Assembly (NCBI RefSeq): GCF_004054195.1
Contig: NZ_SBIW01000006.1
Location: forward strand, 424,816-488,815
Direction: 5' to 3'
DNA from: Mucilaginibacter gilvus
GTDB taxonomy: Bacteria > Bacteroidota > Bacteroidia > Sphingobacteriales > Sphingobacteriaceae
DNA length: 64,000 nt
Shown piece after piece: positions 18,507-26,880 of this stretch. Both the position numbers and the translations under genes were made by a program. The notes beneath the pieces were generated by a model, which worked only from the letters and a program-made list of their open reading frames with translations, searched no databases and was not told the DNA's origin. How positions within the stretch are numbered: the first letter of the stretch is position 1; every line of letters starts with the position of its first letter.

Positions 18507-19871
18507 ATGAAAAACAAATTTTTATTTATCGGAACGATTGCCGTAGCGGTGACACTTTCGATCATCAGTTGCAAAAAGAACAATGATAACAACAACAACA
18601 GCAACAAAGTTACCGGGTATCTATATACTACCACTAACGGGGAAAGCACCAATCAAGTGGTCAGGTTTTCAAGAATGAGCGATGGATCGCTAACAGAAGA
18701 AAAAAGCTTTACCACCAATAGTAACGGCGGAGCCAATGTTGCTGCGGGCGGCGACGCCCATGGTGACTTTGATGCTCAGGGCGCGGTGCAGATCATCGGG
18801 AATTATTTATTGAATGTAAATGCGGGCGGTAACCAGGTATCCGTTTTTTCGCTTGACAGAAAAAATGGTGACCTTGCTTTAAGAAATAATGTTAGTTCAG
18901 GCGGTACACGTCCGGTAAGTATTGCATACTTGAAAAAAACAGGTAGTGCTGATGAATATTGGGTAGTTGTGGGAAACCAATGGAACAACCCGAACATACA
19001 AAAAGATGGCGCAAATATTCAGCGCTATCCTAATAATGCTTTTTATCAGCAGGACCTTACCCTGGCCGACGCTACTGATAATGAACGAAATATTACCCTG
19101 TTTACTTTCAATACCACATCGGGTGCGCTTACCTTAGTAAAGCAGCTGGACAAGTATGTTAGACAAAATGGCGGGCCCACCACCGTGAGTTTCAGCGCCG
19201 ACGGAACAAAACTGGCTGTGAGTACTTGGGGTATTGCACATTTTGATACGCAAGTAACTTCGCTGGCAGAACAACGCCCAAGCAGGGTTTATGTATACAA
19301 TTTTACTAATGGCGATATTAGTGGAAAACGTTATTTTGAGGAAGCAGGCATTTCGGGTACCATTGGCTTTAATTGGGATAAGATTGGCAGCAGCAAATTG
19401 TATGTATCCAATTTTAATCTGATACCCACTAAAAGAGATAATAGTGTTACCGTATTAAACGACAATGGTACATTAGTTAGCAAATCGGCCAATTTCAGCG
19501 CTACCGCCGCGTCTGCCATTAATGAATCATGCTGGACTGCTTTAAACATCAGCGGCGACAAATTATATGTAGCCAGTTTTCAAACTAACCTGGTTTCGAC
19601 TTTTGGAGTGAGCGGCGGCAACCTGACCTTTGGTTCCACAGAAGCCAGGGCAGATCTTGCCCCGCACGGTGATTCTAAGGAATTATGGTTGTCTCCTGAT
19701 AACAAATATTTATATAATCTGGGAGCGCTACAGTCTTTTTCTATCAATATTTTTGATGTAAATGGCGCAGGTACAAAATATCGTTCGCAAACTGTTTTAA
19801 GCACCACTGCGTCCGGAAAAGGGATCGCTGGGAAGTATAACTTTTTAGGTTTAACAGGTTTTGATTTTTAG
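18507..19871 (+). CDS. Seven-bladed propeller lipoprotein (lactonase-like)
   Basis: About 454 residues from the ATG at 18507, which gives a proper lipoprotein signal peptide with Cys at about 23 (LSIISCKKN) followed by an Asn-rich linker. The mature part is built of repeated blades (NQVSVFSLDRKNGDL, ITLFTFNTTSGALTL, KLAVSTWG, YLYNLG) typical of the 6-phosphogluconolactonase/3-carboxymuconate cyclase-like beta-propeller family. Catalytic residues could not be confirmed; many exported members bind or scaffold. An extended frame starting at 18417 would destroy the signal peptide and is not used. A strong bidirectional terminator follows. Confidence 0.8.
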   Translation: MKNKFLFIGTIAVAVTLSIISCKKNNDNNNNSNKVTGYLYTTTNGESTNQVVRFSRMSDGSLTEEKSFTTNSNGGANVAAGGDAHGDFDAQGAVQIIGNYLLNVNAGGNQVSVFSLDRKNGDLALRNNVSSGGTRPVSIAYLKKTGSADEYWVVVGNQWNNPNIQKDGANIQRYPNNAFYQQDLTLADATDNERNITLFTFNTTSGALTLVKQLDKYVRQNGGPTTVSFSADGTKLAVSTWGIAHFDTQVTSLAEQRPSRVYVYNFTNGDISGKRYFEEAGISGTIGFNWDKIGSSKLYVSNFNLIPTKRDNSVTVLNDNGTLVSKSANFSATAASAINESCWTALNISGDKLYVASFQTNLVSTFGVSGGNLTFGSTEARADLAPHGDSKELWLSPDNKYLYNLGALQSFSINIFDVNGAGTKYRSQTVLSTTASGKGIAGKYNFLGLTGFDF

Positions 19872-19914
19872 GGTAAGTATCCCCCCGAATATAAAAACAA
19901 AATCTTAACATGGC

Positions 19915-19956
19915 ATGGGCCGGGAAAAGTTTCACTACTTAACCGGCCCATATTTT
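19915..19956. terminator. Bidirectional terminator between convergent genes
   Basis: ATGGGCCGG and CCGGCCCAT form a 9-bp GC-rich stem with T-rich flank on the right and A-rich flank on the left. It separates the plus-strand propeller lipoprotein from the minus-strand sigma-factor operon. Confidence 0.85.
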
Positions 19957-20010
19957 TATTTAAAATAAGTTCTTTAAAACCTGTTCATCATTTTGGCGGC
20001 GCGGCATTTT

Positions 20011-20517
20011 TTAGCAGGCTTTTTGCAAGTAATTGCGTAGCTGTAATTTGCTGCGGTGCGTGATCGTCCAGAAGTTGGATGGCGTAATGCCTAAGCGGCT
20101 GCAAATTTTATCGGTAGATATTTCTTCAAAGTATTTCATTCTAAAGACCTCGGCCCAAACGCCCGGCAATTTTAGCAGGATCACATTGATATTAGCGGCG
20201 AATTCTTTTTGAGTTAATTTATCTTCCGCTGAAAACGCAGCTAATTGATCGGTTAAAGACCTGATGATCTGCGGCTCTTTGCAGTTCGCCATGGATCTTT
20301 TACGGTAAAAATCGCAGATCTTATGCAATAATATACTGGTGAGCCAGGTCCTTTCGGTGCTATTTCCTTTGAATTGCCCCCGACGCTCTAAAGCTGCTAA
20401 AAAAGTATCCTGTACCAGATCCCTGGCGTTTTCGTGGTCGTTGACCCGGCTGACCGCGATCTGGTGCAGGTAGCGGTGATAGCGCTCGGCCCATTGCTGG
20501 GGTTCTAATTTGCTCAT
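20011..20517 (-). CDS. ECF-type RNA polymerase sigma factor
   Basis: 168 residues. Region 2 is at the N-terminus (HENARDLVQDTFLAAL, residues about 27-42) followed by TERTWLTSILLHKICDFYRKRS. Region 4 is at the C-terminus (EISTDKICSRLGITPSNFWTITHRSKLQLRNYL). It would redirect RNA polymerase to a specific promoter set. No anti-sigma gene follows; instead it is the last gene of a minus-strand group behind two histidine kinases, a response regulator and egtD (75-base gap to the nearest kinase). The link suggests transcriptional output tied to that sensory system, but co-regulation is inferred from order. Confidence 0.88.
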   Translation of the reverse strand: MSKLEPQQWAERYHRYLHQIAVSRVNDHENARDLVQDTFLAALERRGQFKGNSTERTWLTSILLHKICDFYRKRSMANCKEPQIIRSLTDQLAAFSAEDKLTQKEFAANINVILLKLPGVWAEVFRMKYFEEISTDKICSRLGITPSNFWTITHRSKLQLRNYLQKAC

Positions 20518-20592
20518 GGCGGATTGTTTTCAATTAGAACCTCGAACGGCTGTTAATAGTTATCACAAAAGCCTAAACAATCCGTACTAAAA

Positions 20593-21825
20593 TTAATGAG
20601 ACAGCCGGTAAATGGGCATCTTTAGGGCGAGTTTGTTATGACCGGTGGTATCGATAGTAAAAGCAAACCCGTGCAGTTCAGCGATCCTTTTAACGATGGC
20701 CAGGCCCAATCCGGATTTGTACGGTCTTTTAATGATACCCCTTTGTTTTTTATCCTGCATCACCCAGGCAATCACGGCGGGTGGGATGGCCGGGCCATTG
20801 TTCATAAATTGCATAACGAGTTCATCGCCGTTTTGAAAAAACGTGATGTGGATATAGCCATGTTCCGGTGTGAACTTCAGGGCATTGCCGATCAGGTTCT
20901 GTATCAGCCGTTCCATTAAACTGATATCCGCGAAGATCATGGAAACGTCCTCACAGCCGGTACAGTCAAGTTTGATATTTTTGTTTTGTGCTGGCAGTTT
21001 CCAGCTTTGGACGATCTCTTTAAGCACTTCGGCTACGCTAAATGGTTCCCGTTGTGCTTTAAACGCTACCGATTCCATTTTGGATAGCTCAAAAAGTTGA
21101 GACACCAGGTTTTCCACAAGTTGCGCCTTATGGTCGATCAGGTGCAGATATTCATGGAATTCCGGGCTCAGTTCCTCTTTCAGCAGCAGGGTTTCGATGT
21201 AGCCTTTCGCCACTGCCAGCGGTGTGCGGATATCATGGGAGATATTGACGATAAAATCTTTCCGTTCATCTTCAGAAGCTTTTAACGCGTTGAACGAGGT
21301 TTCCAGTTCCATTTTAGTGTCCTGTAACTGGAGGATCTTTCGCCGCAATTCCAGCTTGTCCATGATCTGCTTGGCGATGACAGTCAAAGCGGTGAGTTGT
21401 TCCGCGCTGATGTTCCGGCTTTTATGATCGACCACGCAAAGGGAGCCAAGGGCAAAGCCCTCGCTGTTCACAAGGGCCACGCCTGCGTAAAAGATAATAT
21501 GGGGTTGTCCGTTAACCAAGGGGTTGTTAGAAAAACGCGCGTCCGATTTGGCATCCGGAACGATCAGCACATAGTTAGGGGCATTTATGGCGTGCGTACA
21601 GAAAGAATGTTCTATCGGTGTTTCGGTCGTGTCAATTCCGTGGTGCGACTTGAACCATTGCCTTTTTTCGTCCACCATGCTGATCACCGCGATAGGCGCC
21701 TGGCAGATAGCAGCCGCCAGCGCGGTCAGGTCATCATAGTCCTTTTCCGTTCCGCTGTCGAGGATTTGGTAAGAATGCAACGCCTCCAGCCGGTCCTTCT
21801 CGGCCGCGATCTTTGTTTTTTTCAT
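20593..21825 (-). CDS. GAF-domain sensor histidine kinase
   Basis: 410 residues with no membrane segment. A GAF-like sensor spans about 20-165 (DDLTALAAAICQAPIAVISMVDEKRQWFKS, FCTHAI). The HisKA domain has NISHDIRTPLAVAKGY (His about 198). The HATPase domain has NLIGNALKFTP (N box) and SGLGLAIVK (G2 box). The kinase core is strikingly similar to that of the next gene upstream (shared KAQREPF, LPAQ-KNIKLDC-GCE and ISHD-RTPL-VAKGY), indicating tandem duplication with replacement of the sensor. Both carry an unusual CxxC (DCTGCE here) between the two catalytic domains. Five bases separate it from that upstream kinase gene. Confidence 0.9.
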   Translation of the reverse strand: MKKTKIAAEKDRLEALHSYQILDSGTEKDYDDLTALAAAICQAPIAVISMVDEKRQWFKSHHGIDTTETPIEHSFCTHAINAPNYVLIVPDAKSDARFSNNPLVNGQPHIIFYAGVALVNSEGFALGSLCVVDHKSRNISAEQLTALTVIAKQIMDKLELRRKILQLQDTKMELETSFNALKASEDERKDFIVNISHDIRTPLAVAKGYIETLLLKEELSPEFHEYLHLIDHKAQLVENLVSQLFELSKMESVAFKAQREPFSVAEVLKEIVQSWKLPAQNKNIKLDCTGCEDVSMIFADISLMERLIQNLIGNALKFTPEHGYIHITFFQNGDELVMQFMNNGPAIPPAVIAWVMQDKKQRGIIKRPYKSGLGLAIVKRIAELHGFAFTIDTTGHNKLALKMPIYRLSH

Positions 21826-21830
21826 GCTAC

Positions 21831-23288
21831 TTAAGATTCATATAAGGGCATCCTGATAACGAAATGATTGATTTTTTTTGTGGTGATGGTAAAACTATAG
21901 CCGTGCAGTTCCAGTATCCGTTTGACAATGGCCAGCCCTAAACCGGCATTGGCCGGCCGGTTCACAATCCCGCCGGCTTTTTTGTCCTGACTGATCCATT
22001 GGATCAGCGCGGCGGGTACAGCCGGCCCGTTGTTGGAAAACTCCAATACCAGTTCCCGGCCTTTCCGTGTCAACTCCACTTTGATGAAACCATCGAGTGG
22101 GGTATAACTTACCGCGTTGCCGATCAGGTTACGGATCACCTTTTCCAGCATACTAACGTCCGCATAGATCATATCGCTACCCTCACAACCCACGCAATCC
22201 AGTTTGATATTTTTTGCCTGTGCGGGCAACACCCAGGAAGTGATGATCTCTTTCACCACCTCGGCAATGATAAAAGGTTCCCGTTGCGCCTTGAATTCTA
22301 CGGACTCCAGCTTTGAAAGTTCGAAAAGCTGCATAACGAGGTTTTCCACAACCTGGATTTTTTTTTCTACCAATTGCAGATGTTCCACGGCCTGAGGGCT
22401 AAGTTTGCCCTGAACCAATAATGTTTCTGTGTAGCCTTTAGCTACCGAAAGGGGCGTTCGCAAATCATGGGAGATATTGGTGATAAAGACCTTTCGTTCA
22501 TCTTCCGATTGCCGCAGTTGCTGTATCGTATCGTGTAAGCGGTCCGCGAGATTATTAAAAGCCAGCATGATGCTATGGAGTTCGTGCGGTACGCGGGTGT
22601 TGAAGCGGGCTTCGAAATCGCCTTCACGAAAACGATCCAATGTTTGGATAACCCCGTTAAAATTTCCCTGCAACCTTTTAAAATATAACCAGGTAAGGAT
22701 AAGTGAAAATGCAATAATGATTGCGAAAGCTTCGAGCGCCAACACCATAACATTACTGCCGGTAAGCAGAGCGGTCGCGCTGCGATACTTGTCACTCGCC
22801 AGGATCACATAAATATAACCGATAGTATGGCCGCTAATAACAACTTCGGCGGCTGAAAATATTTTTGGTGTTCCGGGGTCTCTTGGGTCGGGCCCCTTGA
22901 TATAGTCGGTGCCACCAGCCCGGATATGCGTTTTGATTTTTTCCAGCGGCAGGAACCATTCTTTGATCAGGGAATCGGGGGCCTGGTACTCTATCACCTT
23001 ACCATGCGTGTCTAAAAAATAAACTTCGTCATTAGGGTTGATGACCATGGCGTTATAAAAAACAGAATCTGCCTTTGTTTTATTGATACCGCCGTTTTCA
23101 AAGGGAGAGGTAAATTTGGCGATGTGACCAGCAACATCCTTATGCAGTAATTGTGTGCTGGCCTCGTAAAAGCGGGTGGTGGCCACATAGGTGATGCCCA
23201 TGAACAGCACACTCAGTACGCTGATCTGGATAAACATGAATACACCCATCCGGGTGAAAATACTACTGTTCCTGAATTTCATCTGCAA
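21831..23288 (-). CDS. Membrane HAMP sensor histidine kinase
   Basis: 485 residues: transmembrane helix at about 13-35, a periplasmic sensor of about 140 residues, a second helix near 180-205, HAMP (about 205-260), HisKA with NISHDLRTPLSVAKGY, and HATPase with NLIGNAVSYTP and AGLGLAIVKR. The DCVGCE motif matches that of the following GAF kinase. Its start overlaps the end of the response regulator gene by 26 bases, so the pair is translationally coupled and is the likely cognate two-component system. The GAF kinase downstream could feed the same regulator. The signal is unknown. Confidence 0.92.
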   Translation of the reverse strand: MQMKFRNSSIFTRMGVFMFIQISVLSVLFMGITYVATTRFYEASTQLLHKDVAGHIAKFTSPFENGGINKTKADSVFYNAMVINPNDEVYFLDTHGKVIEYQAPDSLIKEWFLPLEKIKTHIRAGGTDYIKGPDPRDPGTPKIFSAAEVVISGHTIGYIYVILASDKYRSATALLTGSNVMVLALEAFAIIIAFSLILTWLYFKRLQGNFNGVIQTLDRFREGDFEARFNTRVPHELHSIMLAFNNLADRLHDTIQQLRQSEDERKVFITNISHDLRTPLSVAKGYTETLLVQGKLSPQAVEHLQLVEKKIQVVENLVMQLFELSKLESVEFKAQREPFIIAEVVKEIITSWVLPAQAKNIKLDCVGCEGSDMIYADVSMLEKVIRNLIGNAVSYTPLDGFIKVELTRKGRELVLEFSNNGPAVPAALIQWISQDKKAGGIVNRPANAGLGLAIVKRILELHGYSFTITTKKINHFVIRMPLYES

Positions 23289-23973
23289 AGCGGTAACCTA
23301 CACCCCAGGAGGTGAGGATATATTGAGGATCACTGAGGTTTGTTTCCAGTTTGATCCTTAAACGGTTGATATGTGAAGTAACGGTATGCTCATAATCGGA
23401 AATGGTATAGCCCCATACCAAAGCCAATAATTCAGGACGGCTGTAAGTTTTTCCAGGGTTACTGGCCAATTGCAATAACAGGTCGAATTCTTTTTGGGTG
23501 AGATCGACCCGCTTATTTTTCAGGCAAACCTTTTTTAGGTTATTATCGATCAGCAGGTCTTTGAATTTGATCTCGGTTTGCGTGTCTGCCTGTAGGTCGG
23601 GCTCCCGGCTGCGCAAATGCGCTTTGATCCGCGCGGTTAGTTCCCGCATGCTGAACGGCTTGGTCATGTAATCGTCCGCGCCCATTTCCAGCGCCAAAAC
23701 CTTGTCTATTTCTTCCGAACGCGCCGAGAGCATCATAATCGGTGTCTTGACCTGTTGCTGCCTGATGGCTCTGCAAACCTCGATCCCGTCTTTGTCCGGC
23801 AGCATGATATCTAATATGACAAAATCAAACGTATCTTTGGCCACACTTTTAATGGCTTCGTCGCCGGACATAAATGCCGTTAAACAGTAAGCAGGTTCAT
23901 TTAAATGAAGATTAAATAACTTAATGATATCAGGGTCGTCTTCGACCAGGAGGATTTTTTTCATCGGTATCAT
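23263..23973 (-). CDS. OmpR/PhoB-family response regulator
   Basis: 236 residues. The receiver domain has the acidic pocket VEDDPD, phosphorylatable Asp in FVILDIMLPDKDG (about residue 54), and conserved Lys in MTKPFSMREL. A C-terminal winged-helix DNA-binding domain covers about 135-232 (DLTQKEFDLLLQLASNPG, SHINRLRIKLE, GVGYRF). Overlaps the HAMP kinase gene downstream and lies 18 bases after egtD, so egtD and the two-component system are co-transcribed. A second ATG three codons in (MKKILLVEDD) is equally possible as the start. Confidence 0.93.
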   Translation of the reverse strand: MIPMKKILLVEDDPDIIKLFNLHLNEPAYCLTAFMSGDEAIKSVAKDTFDFVILDIMLPDKDGIEVCRAIRQQQVKTPIMMLSARSEEIDKVLALEMGADDYMTKPFSMRELTARIKAHLRSREPDLQADTQTEIKFKDLLIDNNLKKVCLKNKRVDLTQKEFDLLLQLASNPGKTYSRPELLALVWGYTISDYEHTVTSHINRLRIKLETNLSDPQYILTSWGVGYRFADEIQEQ

Positions 23974-23991
23974 GGCAACAGGTTTAGCAGC

Positions 23992-24954
23992 TTATTGTTT
24001 CACTGTCCAAATCGCGTTGGTAAACCAATTCTTGCTGTCGGTCAGGTGTTTAAACGGTACAAAGCCATTGGTTAAGGCCAGGTTGTCGATCTGAGGGAGA
24101 TTATATTTTTGCGAGATCTCCATCCATAGGTATTCATCTTTCTTAAAGCTGATGTGCTCGCCACCGATATTAACCTGTTGATCTTGCAAACTGATAAGGA
24201 AGCTTTTGCAGGCACCGGTCTCCGGTTCATAGCTGCAATAATGCGTAAATTGCGTAACATCAAAATTCGCATCCAGTTCCCTGTTGATGCGTGTTAACAG
24301 GTTTTTATTAAATCGGGCAGTGATACCTTCGCGGTCATCATAAGCGGCCCGAATAATCGACGGGTTCTTTTTTAGGTCAAAACCAACGATCACCATGTCG
24401 CCGGGCGAAAGGTAACTGCGTAGTTTTTGGCAAAAATCCTGCGCCTCGGACGGCAGCATATTGCCGATATTAGCGCCAAGGCATAAAATGACCTTACGGC
24501 CTTCCTTTTTCGAAGCTTCGGCCAGCATTTCAAAATAATCGCCTTTCATTGCCGACAACCGCATATTCGGAATTTGTTCCGGCAAAGCGATTTCTAAATG
24601 CCGGATGATATTGGCGGAAATATCAATTGGGACATAGGTAAAATCGGTTCCTGCCTGCGTTAGAAGGCTGAGCAGTTTGATGGATTTAAAACAATCACCG
24701 GCACCTAATTCGATCAGGTCAAAGGGTTCGCCGCCCCGCAGGATCAGGTCGGCCATGATCCCGGTTTGTTCGGAAAATATTTCCAGTTCGCAATCGGTCA
24801 CATAATATTCGGGGCAATTCATAATGTCCTGGAAAAGGCGGTCACCGGCAGCATCATAAAAATATTTGGCGGGCAAATGTTTAGGAAAAGCCGTCAGGCC
24901 ATCTAAAACATCCGTATAAAATTGTTGTGTGGCTAAAGTTTCGGTAGCTCGCAT
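23992..24954 (-). CDS. egtD: L-histidine N-alpha-methyltransferase (EgtD-like)
   Basis: About 320 residues from the ATG at 24954 (a GTG seven codons earlier is possible). The N-terminus TAFPKHLPAKYFYDAAGDRLFQDI, the SAM site LIELGAGDCFKS, the YVPIDIS segment and LGANIGNM are typical of DUF2260/EgtD, which trimethylates histidine to hercynine, the first step of ergothioneine and ovothiol-type pathways. No egtB-like sulfoxide synthase is present in the window, so either it lies elsewhere or the product is hercynine or another methylated molecule. First gene of the minus-strand operon with a two-component system and sigma factor. Confidence 0.88.
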   Translation of the reverse strand: MRATETLATQQFYTDVLDGLTAFPKHLPAKYFYDAAGDRLFQDIMNCPEYYVTDCELEIFSEQTGIMADLILRGGEPFDLIELGAGDCFKSIKLLSLLTQAGTDFTYVPIDISANIIRHLEIALPEQIPNMRLSAMKGDYFEMLAEASKKEGRKVILCLGANIGNMLPSEAQDFCQKLRSYLSPGDMVIVGFDLKKNPSIIRAAYDDREGITARFNKNLLTRINRELDANFDVTQFTHYCSYEPETGACKSFLISLQDQQVNIGGEHISFKKDEYLWMEISQKYNLPQIDNLALTNGFVPFKHLTDSKNWFTNAIWTVKQ

Positions 24955-25078
24955 AAGGTATTCGTTAGTTATCACAGAATTATAACATTTGCATCTCGTT
25001 TTTAAACGCTCATAATCAGTTATTTAACAGCACTAAAACTGCACATTATTATGAACACGGGTGTGCTGTTAAACGCAC

Positions 25079-25108
25079 AAAAGGCCCGCTATTCTCATAA
25101 CGGGCCTT
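25079..25108 (-). terminator. Terminator of the Met/Lys-repeat gene
   Basis: AAGGCCCG and CGGGCCTT form an 8-bp stem with a 12-base loop; on the minus strand it ends in CCTTTTG. It lies 16 bases past the stop at 25124. Confidence 0.75.
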
Positions 25109-25123
25109 CGCTCGTCGAGAGAT

Positions 25124-25456
25124 CTACATTTTTTTCATCGGCGCCATTTTCATTTTGCCGTTCATCATCATCATATCACCCTCTTTCATTTTCATCATTT
25201 TACCATTTTTCATTTTCACGCTGCCATCCATCATCACCATGGTACCGTTCTTCATGGTCATGTCTTTGTCCATCATCATGGATTTACCATCCTTCATCGT
25301 CATCATTTTGCCGTCTTTCATCATCACGCCGTCCTTCATTTTCATTTTAGACTGCATCATTTTTTCCTGTACTGGCGCATTTGCCACTGTGTTTGTTTTT
25401 GCCATAGCGCTACAGCTTAATGCAACTGCTAAACAGGCGATCATCATTTTTTTCAT
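25124..25456 (-). CDS. Exported Met/Lys-rich repeat protein (DUF6799-like)
   Basis: 110 residues from the ATG at 25456, which begins a clean signal peptide (MKKMMIACLAVALSCSAMA). The mature protein is almost wholly a degenerate repeat of the type M(K/M)(K/D)DGxMMxMKDGK, with about 35 percent Met and very high Lys. Such repeats are known in Bacteroidetes DUF6799 proteins; Met-rich exported proteins often bind Cu(I), but no such function is shown here. The upstream ATG at 25480 would put five charged residues before the signal peptide. The opposite strand shows a complementary long frame that is only a shadow of the repeat. Confidence 0.8.
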   Translation of the reverse strand: MKKMMIACLAVALSCSAMAKTNTVANAPVQEKMMQSKMKMKDGVMMKDGKMMTMKDGKSMMMDKDMTMKNGTMVMMDGSVKMKNGKMMKMKEGDMMMMNGKMKMAPMKKM

Positions 25457-25601
25457 GGTTATTTTGTTTTTAGGCTTCATAAAGTATAAATATCAAGCCA
25501 GTAAAAAACGGGTGTCCTCAGCGGATACTTTAAGCTGATATTCTTTATACTTCTGTGATAACAATGCCGCTTTTTTGGAGGTTGATGGAGTATCACTTAA
25601 A

Positions 25602-26879
25602 ATGAAAAACATGAAAAACATTAATTTTCCGCAAAGAAGCTCCGGCTTATCTAAAACAAAATTTCTGCTGGGTTCGCTGGTGCTGATCTCGCTGGGCCTT
25701 TATTCATTTAACAAAATGAAGGATTATACCCCTGAAGAACACCTGACAGGTGTGCCCGCGCTTTCAGGCATGCTGGACAAAAGCAAATTTACCATGTCCA
25801 GTATCATCAGCGTAGATCTTTATCATAACACCGCGAGGTTCCCTTTATTTAAAGGCAGCTTTAAAGGCAAGACCGTTTGGTATGTGCGCACCGATGTTTC
25901 GGACGAACAATTAGCCAAAGAACTAGGGCTTAATTTTTCTCCGCGTTTGGCCAATGCCGGTAAAGATTGCCCGTTTTGTGTCCAGTCTGTACAATCAGCC
26001 AAATCAATTCCCGGAGCTACAGCGGTAGAGTTTGCCGGCACGGTTGACTTTAGCCCGATGCGTAAACTGGTGCCGGGACCTAAAGGGTTCCTGCCGATGG
26101 CAGCCGAACCTGGCTCGGTTGCAGGTCCGGGTTACAGCGACCTGATACAGGTAAAAGGAAGTAATATCGTCTATAACGCCCCTATTGTGGCTACCGGCGA
26201 CGGACCTTTGGATGTTTCGCCGAATCATACCAATACACTGGACCGGGTCACTGCTATTGATACGCGGAACATGACGGTCGACCTGCAATTTATCAGGGCT
26301 TTCTCTCATGGCAAAGATATTTTCTACCTGAGTTTTTCGGCTTCCGATCCGGGATCTGCAGTGATCGAGCGCGGCACTTTTATCCCTGCTATGGCTTCCC
26401 TGCCTTTTGGCAACGATCCCCGGAACCCGAATGGGTCAAGGAGTTCGATATTTGCTTTTGCTAACGGCAAACTGGGTAAAAATGATCCGAACGCCCAGGG
26501 GCTGGCCCACGTGATCCTCGATAACCCGCCGGGTGGTCTGAGCACTCAAAATCCCGCGCTGTTTGAAAGCTTGCGTAAGCTGGGAGATGCCCGCAATATC
26601 TTGGGCTCCTTCCCGACATTGAAAGACAAACAGGAACGCGAGTTGTATTCACCGCTTTGGGATTTGAACGTTTGCGTTTGGAGTGATGAAACGGTCGCCA
26701 AAAAAATGAATTATGCGCAAACTGATGCCAACACCATTACGCAACTGGCAGCCAAAGGCTATATCACTAACCCCGGCGGCGGGAAATTAGGCTCCGCAAA
26801 TATCGTTGTCAATTGCCCGGTTATTGGTTTCGCTACTTCAGCGCCGCAAGAAGCCCAGGCACCACGAGTTACCAATTAG
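25602..26879 (+). CDS. Exported protein of unknown function
   Basis: About 425 residues, starting at 25602 or 25611, with one N-terminal hydrophobic helix (KFLLGSLVLISLGLYSF) that anchors or exports it. The rest is soluble, with a CPFC motif near residue 118, a GPLDVSPNHTNTLDRV segment, and conserved-looking Cys in NVCVWSD and VVNCPVIGF at the C-terminus, so disulfides or a metal site are possible. No enzyme family was recognised. It is the first gene of a five-gene plus-strand operon: 1 base separates it from the isomerase gene, followed by a GMC oxidoreductase, an aquaporin and a VOC protein. Its base composition matches these neighbours. Confidence 0.75.
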   Translation: MKNMKNINFPQRSSGLSKTKFLLGSLVLISLGLYSFNKMKDYTPEEHLTGVPALSGMLDKSKFTMSSIISVDLYHNTARFPLFKGSFKGKTVWYVRTDVSDEQLAKELGLNFSPRLANAGKDCPFCVQSVQSAKSIPGATAVEFAGTVDFSPMRKLVPGPKGFLPMAAEPGSVAGPGYSDLIQVKGSNIVYNAPIVATGDGPLDVSPNHTNTLDRVTAIDTRNMTVDLQFIRAFSHGKDIFYLSFSASDPGSAVIERGTFIPAMASLPFGNDPRNPNGSRSSIFAFANGKLGKNDPNAQGLAHVILDNPPGGLSTQNPALFESLRKLGDARNILGSFPTLKDKQERELYSPLWDLNVCVWSDETVAKKMNYAQTDANTITQLAAKGYITNPGGGKLGSANIVVNCPVIGFATSAPQEAQAPRVTN

Positions 26880-26880
26880 T

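Noticed and set aside
25155..25538. Plus-strand frame rich in Ile/Phe opposite the Met/Lys repeat gene
   Set aside because: It is the complement of the ATG/AAR-rich repeat (CAT/TTY codons) and lacks a start context or family.
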